A stretch of DNA of 64,000 bases from Cylindrotheca closterium (lineage: Eukaryota; Bacillariophyta; Bacillariophyceae; Bacillariales; Bacillariaceae), in contig CAKOGP040002047.1 of the NCBI GenBank assembly GCA_933822405.4, positions 62,834 through 126,833 of the forward strand, given 5' to 3'. Below are positions 1 through 10,360 of this stretch, piece by piece. A program made the translations under genes and the position numbers. The notes beneath the pieces are model-generated. The model worked only from the letters and a program-made list of their open reading frames with translations, ran no database searches and had not been told where the DNA came from. The first letter of the stretch is position 1, and the number at the start of each line of letters is the position of its first letter.

Positions 1-1122
1 CCCATTCCGCTGGCGTTGTTGGAACCGTCACAGCTGCAGTCGGTCTTTTGGAATCTGGGGACATGACTACATTAGTCTCTGTCCTCAAGGATCTTGGAGG
101 CAAGCATGCCAAATTTAACTTTACAAAGGTTCACTATGATTTGGTTGGAGGATCTTTGTTGTATACTCTAGAGAAAGCTCTTGGTGATGCGTTCACACCC
201 AAGGTCAAAGAGTCGTGGGTCGGTGTATATGATGTGATCTCGCAACAAATGATGGTCGGTGCTGCAGAGGCCAAGTAAGTATATTTTTATTTTACCATAT
301 CACAAATTTGTTTCCATTTTGACGACGACTGTCTCACATTTACTTTGTCATCTCCAGAGCTCTCAGCCATTTGTCTGAAGAAGAGAAGGCCGAGAAAAAA
401 GTAGCTGAAGCTATTGTATCTGGAAGTTATTTGCTCACTGAGGCTGCTGCCAATAAGGATAAGGAAATCGCCGAGCAAAACCGCCTCATTGCGGAGCAAA
501 GGAAAAGGTTCGAACAGACGGGAACTTCCAAAACTCCAAATGAGCTTGTTGTCGAAACTTGGGCAACCGTCACCAAGATTCCTGACTACCAAAAGGTCGC
601 TGGGGAAATTCTTTTCCGCAGAATCTTTGAACTCAATGGAGACGCCCTTGCCATTTTTTCCTTCGCACAGGACTACAAACCCGACGATGACGCTTTATAC
701 AAGGATCCCAAGTTCACAGCCCACGCATCTGCCGTTGTTGGAACTGTCACAGCTGCAGTCGGTCTTTTGAAAGCTGAAGATATGACTACATTAGTCTCTG
801 TCCTCAAGGATCTTGGAGGCAAGCATGCCAAATTTAACTTTACAAAGGTTCAGTATGATTTGGTTGGAGGATCTCTGTTGTATACTCTAGAGAAAGCCCT
901 GGGTGATGCGTTCACGCCCGGGGTCAAAGAGTCTTGGGTCGGTGTCTACGGTGTAATCTCGGAACAAATGATGGCTGGGGCTGCCGAGGCCAAGTGAGTA
1001 TTTGCTTTGTTTCAGTATCACAAATTTGTTTCCCATTTGACGACGACCTCCTTACATTTGCATTTATCATCCCTAGAGCTAACAGCCTGGCCGAGAAAGA
1101 CGAAGACGTCCTTTGGGTCTAG
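1..1122 (+). CDS. Multidomain neuroglobin-like globin, 5' end outside the window
   Basis: The visible exons are 1-274 (open at the left edge, reading frame at position 3), 358-993 and 1077-1122 (stop TAG). Both introns are 83 nt, phase 2, and similar in sequence. The first exon holds the second half of a globin domain and the second exon holds a complete one. Family features are clear: Phe at CD1 (IFSF), distal His E7 (codon 722-724; also 3-5 in the first unit), proximal His F8 in LGGKH (codons 105-107 and 824-826), and the FTPGVKESW G-H corner. The two units share almost identical DNA at an offset of exactly 719 nt, which is one exon plus one intron, so the module was duplicated as a genomic unit. 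The protein should bind heme with His on both sides, as hexacoordinate neuroglobins do. Its ligand and role are unknown. The protein ends in a short acidic tail. More units may lie upstream. Confidence 0.88.
3..1076 (+). repeat. 719-bp direct repeat: globin exon plus intron
   Basis: Positions 3-357 align with 722-1076 at a constant offset of 719 nt. The copies are nearly identical over 63-148 versus 782-867. The two introns (275-357 and 994-1076) are both 83 nt and share blocks such as tcacaaatttgtttcc and gacgacgac. The period equals exon (636 nt) plus intron (83 nt), so the duplication unit was a phase-2-bounded exon with its intron. Confidence 0.9.
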
Positions 1123-1647
1123 GCACGAAAAGGGTTGTCCATGTCCTATCGAAATTATCATTTTGTAAACTTGAATTTTGTATTTTCCACACATCATCTA
1201 AGTCTATATATTCATATTACCTCTGGAACGGCCGGGAAATGTTGTAGGTGTACCGGGGTACCGGTGGTACATGACGATAATGGAAATAAAAATGAAAGAG
1301 CCCCAAAATCATCTCCTAACTTCAATGTTGGACCGAAGCACAGACGGTCGAGTAGGATGTTCTGACGTATTTCCCGCCCTAAAATCGCGGAAGTTGTACC
1401 TACCGGTAGTACAGTGTACTGGATGTCCATTTGACCGCTAAATCGCTAATTCGACAGTATTGTGACTTGTGACTCGCCACGTATCACCGCCGTGACGTAA
1501 TGTACTAAGTTCCGAACCTAAAAGCGCGGAAATATGTCCGATAAAAGAAAGACGTATGCAATTTGAACTTTTTCTTTCTATCTCATCTTCACGACAGGCA
1601 TGTCATAAAATTCTTATCAAGGTTTGAATCGTAACCAGCACATTACA
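1123..1647. other. Intergenic region between the two globin genes
   Basis: No coding potential is seen. It holds a GTACCGG-type imperfect palindrome at 1251-1270, a TACCGGTA palindrome at 1401-1408, and a TGACGT (CRE-like) hexamer at 1493-1498, about 150 nt before the start codon of the downstream globin gene. It must contain that gene's promoter. Confidence 0.6.
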
Positions 1648-3128
1648 ATGGCAACCACAACCGCAAATGCTACCGACGTCATGAGTGAGGCAAACAAAGT
1701 AATTCTCGCACAAAAGGAAGCCTTTGAAGCGCGTCTTCAGGCAAAGAAAGAGAAGACTCCTGCTCAGCTTGTTGTTGAATCTTGGACAGCAGTCATGAAT
1801 ATCGTTGACTACGAAAAGGTAGCCGGCGAAATTCTCCTACGAAGAGTCTTTGAATTGAGTTACGATGCCTTTCGTCTCTTTCCATATGCCAAGAAGTATC
1901 CTTATAACGACGAGGCATTGTTTGAAGATGAAGAGTTCGTGGACAGTTCCACTGCCGTAATTGGAACGATCACAGCTGCTGTTGGTCTTTTGGAAAGTGG
2001 AGACACTGATACACTGGACCTTGTATTGAAGGATATTGGTTTCAGACATTTCAGATTCAATGAGTCACACTACGCCGTTGTCGCGGAATCCCTACTGTTC
2101 ACCTTGGAAATGGCGCTGGACACCGACTTTACAAACAAGGTGAAAGAAGCTTGGGAAAGTGTTTTTGCAGTCGTCCAAAAGCAGCTAAAGAAGGGTGCTA
2201 TGGAAGCCAAGTAAGATTTCACCCGACACCTTGATTCTTTCTTGATCAAATGTACATACAATGACTCACTGACTGGCGTCCCTTTTTTTCAATTTCCAGA
2301 GCCATTGAAAAGGCCCAGATGCTTGAAGCTGTCATTTCGACCGACGAAGTCGAAGAGCCAGAGGAGGAGGTCAAGCCAGATGTCAAGCCGGATGTCAAGA
2401 CGGAAATCAAGCCTGCCGTAGTCAAGCCTATCGCCGAGAAGAAGTTGCCAATTGAAGAACCGGTCAAGAAGGAATTGAAAAGTTCAATCACATGGGTGCT
2501 CAAGAAGAGCAAGAAGACCAGCAAGAGCGGACTTACATTTGCTTCCAAGAATGGAGTTGTCGCATTGAAGGCAGTCGAAGGAAGAGCAGCTGCAAAGACA
2601 AACCTTTCTGTCGGCCTTCAAGTGTTGAAGGTTGATGGCAAAGAGGTCAAATCTGCATCAGAAGCTGTCAAGGCCTTCGCCAGTGCCCCTGCTGGACCGG
2701 TCAAGATCATGACCAACGGTTCGCACCACACTGCAAAGAAAATGACAAGTAAAGACAAGGCTGGTTTCGCCATCCAACCCTACCACTTAGACAAGAGCTT
2801 GATTGAAATCTACAAAGTAAACGAATTTGGAATGTTCCCTGACCTTGAGCCTGGACATTTGTTGTGGAGTATCAACGGAAAGCGAATTGTTAACGTTCAA
2901 CAAGGAATCAAGCTTATGGCCAGCAAGAAGGTGTTGATGCTGGTCATTGTGGATCCAGCTGACCTGAACGGTATCAAGGCATCTGATGCCAAGGAAGCAG
3001 ATTTCAGTCCGAAGAAGACATCTGTTGTAAAGGAGCCCACTGTCAAGGTCACTCCAGTCAAGGAAGAGCCCGTCAAGGAATCCAATCCAGCCGAAGAACC
3101 TCAATCTGGAGGCGTGATTTGGACCTAG
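1648..3128 (+). CDS. Globin-PDZ-PDZ fusion protein
   Basis: Exons 1648-2210 and 2300-3128 are joined by a phase-2 intron and encode 463 aa. The start is the ATG at 1648; the open frame runs upstream only from a TTG. Residues about 37-185 form a neuroglobin-like domain with Phe78 at CD1 and proximal His134 in the IGFRH motif. The distal E7 position, aligned through EEFVDSS, is Ser100 instead of His. A Lys/Pro/Glu-rich linker (about 190-248) follows. Two PDZ-like domains come next: about 249-335, with SGLTFA as carboxylate loop and VGLQVLKVDG as the typical core, and about 352-425, with AGFAIQ and PGHLLWSINGK. The intron sits at the same place and phase, after the H helix, as in the neighbouring globin gene, so the PDZ exon was probably joined by exon exchange. 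A heme sensor or scaffold coupled to PDZ binding is a reasonable inference but is not shown by the sequence. Confidence 0.87.
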
Positions 3129-3483
3129 GCCATGTATGGATATTAGTTTGAGTGTGTGTTCAGAACAAAAGGCAGCCAAAAGATGGCTGCGGAATCGAGC
3201 ACGCATTGGGCTACAAAGATGGAGTACGATACTACGTCCATCCTGCCGACTTGTATTTCTGAATTTTTTTGCACTGTGCATTTGGCAACATGATTCAGAC
3301 TTTGCTTTTATATAGAGAGAACTTAAGAACAATAGTGTTTACAATTATAAATAATGGCACCAACAATAGAAGAAACATGCACCATGATGCAAAAGGAGCA
3401 ACTAATTTTCGACCGAAGACACGAGGCTTGTTTGTGCCGGTAGTTTAGACTGAGTTTTCAAAAAAAACTCAATGGGGCAAAAG
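3129..3483. other. Intergenic, 3' flank of the globin-PDZ gene
   Basis: This stretch holds the 3' UTR and the downstream flank of the tRNA. I see no gene or repeat in it. Confidence 0.5.
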
Positions 3484-3555
3484 TAACCCCGGGGGGAATC
3501 GAACCCCCAACCTTCTGTTCCGAAGACAGATGCTCTACCATTGAGCCACGAGATC
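3484..3555 (-). tRNA. tRNA-Arg (anticodon TCG)
   Basis: Read on the minus strand, the 72-nt sequence folds as a full cloverleaf. The 7-bp acceptor stem (3549-3555 with 3485-3491) contains G-U pairs, and the discriminator is A at 3484. The D stem is GCTC/GAGC, the anticodon stem is TCTGT/ACAGA, the variable loop has 5 nt, and the T stem is GGGGG/CCCCC around TTCGATT. The anticodon loop CTTCGGA puts TCG (3521-3523) at positions 34-36, which reads CGA arginine codons. There is no intron. The internal A and B boxes are intact, so the gene looks functional. Confidence 0.95.
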
Positions 3556-3908
3556 AGTTTTTGATTGGTCGAGGATTCTGGATACAATATAATTTCAAAA
3601 ATTTTCTACTCGCGCACCATCGAATGTTCTTAGAAACACAGCAAAATGCATTGAAGTTCGCAAGATTACAAAATGAAGAAAAAATTCTGTTTCGTTCGTA
3701 CTGTATGTACAGGCACCAGTAGGTAGGTACCGAACCGTTGATAATATTTTTAAAAAACAGTATGCCGTATTCCTGCCAGCGGTACCGGTACAATACACCT
3801 ACGAACTATTATTTTATCCAAGTCACACTTTATCTGTGATTGCGTGCTGGTTACAGTCCCGGCATCCGCCACGAAATCCAAAAGATCCTTCCATAAATTC
3901 AAGAGACG
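3556..3908. other. Intergenic, upstream of the sulfatase gene
   Basis: No gene is seen. A TACCGGTA palindrome lies at 3783-3790, about 120 nt upstream of the next start codon. The rest is AT-rich and is the likely promoter and 5' UTR. Confidence 0.5.
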
Positions 3909-6900
3909 ATGAAATTCTTATCAATACCCAAATCTACCACTCTCCTCCTCCTCTCTCTACACCAAATGGACCTTACATTGGCACAAGGTGGTGGAGGCGG
4001 CGGCGGCGGCGGAGGCGGTGGAGGAGCTGGTGGAGGAGGAGCAACGACATGTTCGGGTGTGAGAACTCGATTTGGTGCTCCTAGTGAAGGCACCTGTTTG
4101 CCTTGGGAAAATCAACGCTTGGTTACCAAAAGCTACCCAGGTGACTTTGGAGGCATCACGAACAAGGTTGAAATCTACCAATGTCCAAGTAGTGGCAAGC
4201 GAGTTATTATTTCCAATGGTATTCCAGATCATGAAGTGACGCTTCAAAATCGACTGGCTCCTTGTGAAGTCAAATGGGCGGTCGAAATGCCGCTGTTTCC
4301 AGAAGTATCTTCATCGAAAACTGAAGTTCCAGTCAGAGGAATGATTGCGATGGCAATCAATGGAGTTCCTGCCTATGGTCCGCAAGAATCAGATGATGCC
4401 AATGCTGTTGATGGCGATGGAGCAGTTCCTGGTGCACGATTTTGGTATGGTCATACTGGTGGCAATCTGGTCTGGCATTTTCACAATCCTCAAATGGGAA
4501 AGGAAACATTTCCATCATCTACTACTTTATTGGGATATGCCATGGATGGATTTCCAATCTATGGTCCTTTAGATGATTCGAATATCGGACAGCTTGACGG
4601 CTGCAACGGATTGGTGAATGGCGACGGCGACTATCAATATCACGTCCGTGCAATTTCTCAAGTGGATAGCAGTTTGGAATATTGCAATGGAGACAGTCCA
4701 GAGACAAACTGGAACTATATCCTGGGCTGCTATTCTGGATCGGTTTCCAACTCGAATGTCTTGGATTCCACCAGCTACAATCTTTCCAGCGACTGTGTCT
4801 TGGATCCAAATCCTACTACCGATACGGGAGACAACCTTGTAAGCAATCCAATCGAAAACCCAACCGACTCTCCAGTCTCGTCTTCTATTCCAACGGATGT
4901 GAACATCATCATTATGCAACCCGACGACTTGCTATTTTTCGACGAATGGGGAGCACCGCCCAACAATCCTACTCAATCCAATCAAAACACCAATATGCCC
5001 AGCGCTGGTATGCCGAACATCGAGCGTTTGCGATTGAATGGACTGCAAATGATGGAAGCTTATGCGGCATCTCCAATGTGTGGAACATCTCGGTATTCGA
5101 CCATTACTGGAAAGTACCCTTCACGAGCCGAAACCAACAGCGGAAATCCATCTTCGGTCACCATTCCAAATACCAAGCTTCAGGGTGACGATTGCACACG
5201 TGAAAACGTGGCTGCTGAATTTCAAGCAAACGGATACCGCACAGCAATGATTGGCAAATGGCATCTGTCGCGAATTTCCGACGCCGACTATACCTATGAA
5301 AGTGCCGTGGATACAGTCAAGCAATGTGGATTTGACACCGTTGGCGGTCTTTATATTGAAAACCTTGCAGCGAACGCCAACAGTTTCAACAGTTTCAGCG
5401 ATGGAACATTCAGTCATAACATGGAGTGGATTACCCATGAAGCCATCAACGTCATCAATGAAGACAGTGACAAGGTAAGTTGGTCGTTGTATTGTCTGAT
5501 TGCTGTACAATATGTGGTTGCAATTTCACTCAATTTACTCGTCACAATCCTTCATTATTGCAGCCATTCTTCATGTACTTTAATCCCACCGTACCTCACG
5601 CTTCAAATTCAATCGACGTGGCATTGAACGATTTCACGTGTCAAGACACTGCAGGTGGTACCTTGATGTTTGAACCAATGATTCCTGGAATGACGCAGGA
5701 ATATGGTAATTGCGCTGATTACCGCCAAAGTGTCATCGATCGATCCAATAGTGAAGATGATTATGGATCAATCTGGCTCGATGATAGTGTCGGGGCAATC
5801 TTGCAAGCACTGGAAAGCAAGGGGATTTTAGAGAATACCATCTTCTTGTTTCAAATAGATCATGGAATGGACGTCAAAGGGGCGATTCTCGAAGGTGGAA
5901 CTCGGATTCCACAATTCGTTCATTATCCTGCAGGCATTAGCGGTGGGACAAAGTTGAATGTTCCAGTCTCGACCATCGATATCGGTGCTACAATGTTTGA
6001 TTTTGCAGGAATCACTCCCTCCTACACTCTCGATGGGCTATCTTGGAAGAAGGCATTAGAAAGCTCCAGCCAGGAAGCCTTTTTCAATGACGGGAGGTGT
6101 CTTTTCTTTGAGATTGACCAAGATAGAGCTGTTAGATGTGGATGCTATAAGTATCTTTCCATCAATGACATCAATGACAGCACAACAGCTTCTCGAGGAA
6201 GCCAACGTGGCCTGGACGTTGACGATTTAAATTTGTATGATTTATGTGGTGGAACTTCCGATTATGTAAGCGCGAAGGACGATAATCAAGAGGCTTTGAA
6301 TCTTTTGGCCTCTGACCCCAACAACGAGAGTGTAAGTGTCATTGCAATGAAATCAGAATCATTCTTGAATTGCTGCCACAATGTTCCATGACTGACTAAA
6401 ATTCAATCACTCGCAGGCTTCCAAGTTGCGCGATGCACTGGATTGTCATTTAGAAAGGACGGATGGTACAAACCAAGGCTTTCGAGATTGTAACTTGTTC
6501 GATGCGCCTGCAGATGAACCCGCTGAAAGTCCTTCTGGTGAGTCTTCTGCAGTGTGTATTTCCGCTCTGCTGTCTCTCTTGACGGTATGGTTCGGCTATG
6601 GTCTGTTCGCAATATGATAAATCCATTCAATGTGAGAACTCTACCGCACAATGGTGTCAATAACGCTCTACTAACTAGATCATGGCTCACTTGGATTTTC
6701 TACTTTTTGTACCATTGAACACAATAGAGTGTCTCGAAAAGAGTTCTGAGTGCACTTCGAGTGACGAATGTTGCACTGGATCTTGCAAGATGGGCAAATG
6801 TGTTAGCCAACCACCAACAGTGAGCAAGGATGAACTGAAACTTAGCCGCAACCGACTCGAGACAACCTTTGGCCGCAGACGTATCCGTGGTGCGAAACAG

Positions 6901-7360
6901 AACTGAACGACTAATTTTTTACCCTTTCTTCTTTACAGCAACTCCTGGTCCCACACCTGATCCAACACGAAATCCAACACCTAGCCCGACACCTGATCCG
7001 ACACCAGGCCCAACGCCTGCCCCAACCCCACGCCTAACTTTTAGCCCAGTAGTGGGCACAACACCTGTTCCAACGCCGGATCCTACTCCCAACCCAACGG
7101 AGACAGAAACCGTTATTTCTCCTGTCAATAGCGGGGCTCCAATGTTATCACCCATCACTGAAGTACCTTTGATGAATCCAACTACAACGCCCACTGACGA
7201 GCCAACACCGACCATGGCTACCAATCCCACTCCTCTTCCTCCGACACTTGCGCCACAAGCTCAACCGACTCGTCCACCAAGAGATGCAGATTCTGCGGGT
7301 GCTGCGGTGGGACTATATGTTTCAATCTTCTCATCTTTGGTAGCATCTTGGAGTCTTTGA
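3909..7360 (+). CDS. Secreted YHYH-domain/sulfatase fusion with alternative C-termini
   Basis: The exons are 3909-5474, 5564-6331 and 6417 onward. The protein starts with a signal peptide (LLLLSL core, about 1-26) and a poly-Gly stretch. A YHYH-type domain follows (about 55-280; motifs NGVPAYG, DGFPIYG, LDGCNG, YQYHV). A sulfatase domain comes next, with the metal-binding MQPDD, a formylglycine candidate Cys391 in CGTSR followed by TGKYP, then IGKWHL, QIDHG and EGGTRIP. Sulfatases hydrolyse sulfate esters; a cell-surface or extracellular polysaccharide is the likely substrate here (inference). If exon 3 is read through, the protein ends at 6617 in a hydrophobic, GPI-like tail (844 aa). If the donor at 6538 is used, exons 6728-~6880 (Cys-rich) and 6939-7360 (Pro-Thr stalk with another hydrophobic tail) follow in frame, giving about 1009 aa. 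The donor near 6880 or 6889 is uncertain. Confidence 0.83.
6939..7240 (+). repeat. Pro-Thr-rich tandem repeat (PTPxPTP) coding region
   Basis: Degenerate repeats of Pro-Thr-Pro-x units are encoded here, as in O-glycosylated stalks of cell-wall proteins. They lie in the last exon of the long sulfatase isoform and precede a hydrophobic C-terminus. Confidence 0.8.
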
Positions 7361-7593
7361 TAAAATAGCATGCATTAAAATGCAGTGGAATCGAAATGAT
7401 TCGTACTACCGGGACAGTAACTATTACACATTACACTGCATCCATTGTGATGTCCACAAAGGACTTTTTCTGCACCTTTACTACTGTTGAAACGTGCTTC
7501 GACGATCAGAAACCCAAACAAATCAAGTCAAACGTTTATTGTGATCAACTGCGCCTGCATCAAAAGATCTCATATTCATTCATATGGAGAGCG

Positions 7594-10263
7594 ATGACGT
7601 CCATCAAGAAAGTCTTAAGCAGCCATACCCCTGCTCTAGAGCAGGAAGTTGTGGAATACCTTGAAGGATTGATCAAGAATGCGATTGAAGACGATGAGGA
7701 CCCTGCAATCGTTGCAGAAACACTGGTGGAGTTCCTATCACAAGATGAATGTGAGAGTATCTTGTCGTTGTTTCCGTCAAAATCAACAAAAAAGAAACCA
7801 AAGTCGCCTGCGGCTATATCGCAGTTGATTTCTCCGCTGTCTCTCCAAGAGGAAGAGCCAGTGGAGATGCAGGCTTCAGGCCCAGAAACCACGAAAAAGG
7901 AACCTTCAGCCCAAGTATCCAAGAAGGCTCAACGAAAAGAACGCCGACTTGCAAAGAAAACCGGTCGTAAAGCTAAAGTGGCGCCTGACGTTCAGGAGGA
8001 AAAAGAACTCTTGGATGACCACGCATCTGCCTGGGAAGAATGCAAAAAGGAGGGAGCGCTTTGGGGTGGCAGAGGACATGGAGGCCGAGGACTGAGAATT
8101 ACTGGTGACAATTTGCAATCCATCCATTTGCCTTCCGTATCTCTTGTGTATTTGGGCAATGAGCTATTGGCTGATTCGCCAATGTATATTGTCCAAGGAA
8201 AGCGATATGGGATACTTGGCAGAAATGGAGTGGGGAAGAGTACACTGCTCAAACAGCTGGCAGCTGGAGCAATTCCAGGAATGCCTCGAAATATGCGAAT
8301 CTTGCTAGTACAGCAACAAATACAAGGGAGAGTAGATCAAACCACGCTAGAGGCGCTGGTAGAAGCTGATGTGGATAGGCAAATGTTGTTAGAAGAGCAA
8401 GAAAAAGTGGAACAAGACTTGGAAGCAGGAATCGATTTGGAGAAGAATGCCGAACGATTAGGTGATATCGTGGCCGAATTGGATGCAATTGATGCAGACA
8501 GTGCTGATGAAAGAGCACTTGAGATCTTGAAGGGTCTATCATTTACTAAACCTATGGTTGAAGGGCCAACCGCGAGTTTGTCGGGAGGATGGCGCATGCG
8601 ACTAGCATTGGCTCAAGCTTTGTTTGTGCGCAATTCTGATTTGATTTTACTGGACGAATGTACAAATCACTTGGACTTGCATGGTATGGATTGGTTGATC
8701 CAATACCTGACAACGAAATCGAATCACACGCTGCTCATTGTTTCACACGACCGAGGCTTTCTCGATGCGGTTTGCACTGATGTAAGTTAGTTCGACCATT
8801 GCGAAGTATCCGTTTGGATTTATGATGCAAAACAACTCATCTCCTCTGCTATTACCATGCATCATAGATGATCGTCATGGAACATCAAAAGTTGGCGTAT
8901 CATGTTGGAAATTACTCCGAGTATAGAAGGCAGATGGATGAAAAAGCAGCTAGACAAGCACAGATTCTGGATGCATCGGAGCGGCAAAGGGCCAAGGCTG
9001 TGGCGTTTGTCCAAAAGCAGTCAAACAACAAGAAATCAACTGATCCGAACAAGCAACGGCAGGCCAAAATGATTAAGGAAAAGAAGATGGATCGAATTGG
9101 CATGTATCGGGAGTAAGTGTTGCATTCGTTCTTTCGATTGTCTTAGGGTAATATATACTTTGAGCACTCATTGAGACATGCTTTGAAAACAGAGATGGGA
9201 AAAAGTTCAAGAACTTTTCTCTGAGTAAAATGTCTGCGGACGCCGTTCGGCTTGCAGAGAAGGTACACATCGAACGAGATGACCCCACTTTGAAGCTTAG
9301 GTTTCCCAATCCGACCTTTCCACCAAGTCTAGCCTCCGAGAATAGTACGCTTGTCCGAATGGAAAATGTAAACTTTGGTTATGAGAAGGATGCCGATTTC
9401 CTCTTGGAAAATTTTACGCTGTACTTGACGAGGGCGAGCAAGGTTGCGGTCGTGGGAAAAAATGGAGCAGGAAAGAGTGAGTAATGAGATTCTAGATGAC
9501 CGCTGCAATTTTGGAATATACACAATCTCATCATCTCTCTTGCTTTTCGCCCTGTATTTCTTCCTCTCCTCGGTCTACAGCAACTTTGGTTAGGCTAATT
9601 ACTGGAGAGATCGAAAAGGCTGGGAGATTAGACGGGGAAATATGGCGTTACCCAGGTCTCCGAGTTGGACACATCTCTCAGTACTCTGTTGAGGAATTGG
9701 AGGAATTTAAGACAATGACAGTGGTTCAGTATGCCGAAAAGAAATTTGCGTCGGGCAGGGCTTCGTCAAAAATTATTGCGGAAGCCTCTGGCAACGTGAG
9801 AAAGTACCTCGGTTCATTTGGGCTCGGAGGAACGCATGCCCACCGAGCGATTGGAACGCTATCGGGAGGAGAACGGATGCGACTTTGCTTTGCCACTGCC
9901 ATGGCAGACGAACCACAATTGCTTTTGCTCGATGAATCCACAAATCATGTTGATTTGGAAACACTAGATTCAATGTCACAAGCCCTTGCAGACTATACAG
10001 GGGCAGTGTTGATGGTGAGTCACAACCAAGCTTTCCTCAGCGGCTTTTGCAACGAGCTTTGGGTTGTCGAAGATGGCAAGCTTGAAATCAACCACAGTGA
10101 CACAGAAAGCTTTGATGATCTATTCTCGAACTATCGGAGCCATATTCTATCTGGCTCCTCGGCCAGTGCTCGTATGCAACAGCGAAAGGTCAGGGCAACA
10201 ATGGCAAGACAGGCCAAGCAGCACAGTACCAACGCTCGTGCCAATACAACCATGCTTACCTAA
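7594..10263 (+). CDS. ABC-F ATPase, ABCF3/GCN20-like
   Basis: Exons 7594-8781, 8868-9112, 9193-9476 and 9581-10263 splice in frame to 799 aa. The start is the ATG of MTSIKKVL; the upstream open frame lacks family similarity. The N-terminal helical region (about 1-60) and Lys-rich stretch resemble the ABCF3/GCN20 N-terminus. Cassette 1 has GRNGVGKSTLL, the signature LSGGWRMR, LILLDECTNHLDL and SHDRGFL. Cassette 2 has GKNGAGKTTLV, whose Walker A motif is split by the third intron, then LSGGERMR, LLLLDESTNHVDL and SHNQAFL. No membrane segment exists, as expected for ABC-F. GCN20 proteins act with GCN1 on ribosomes during Gcn2 activation; that role is inferred from the family. The second Walker B region has LDES, a normal ABC-F variant of LDEP. 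Confidence 0.93.
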
Positions 10264-10360
10264 CACTTGTAGATGGCTCAATGTTCCTAACGATAAAGCA
10301 ACATTCTTAGCGACTGGAAGATGATGTTAGTAGCATCGCAAATCTATATCCTTATTCTGC

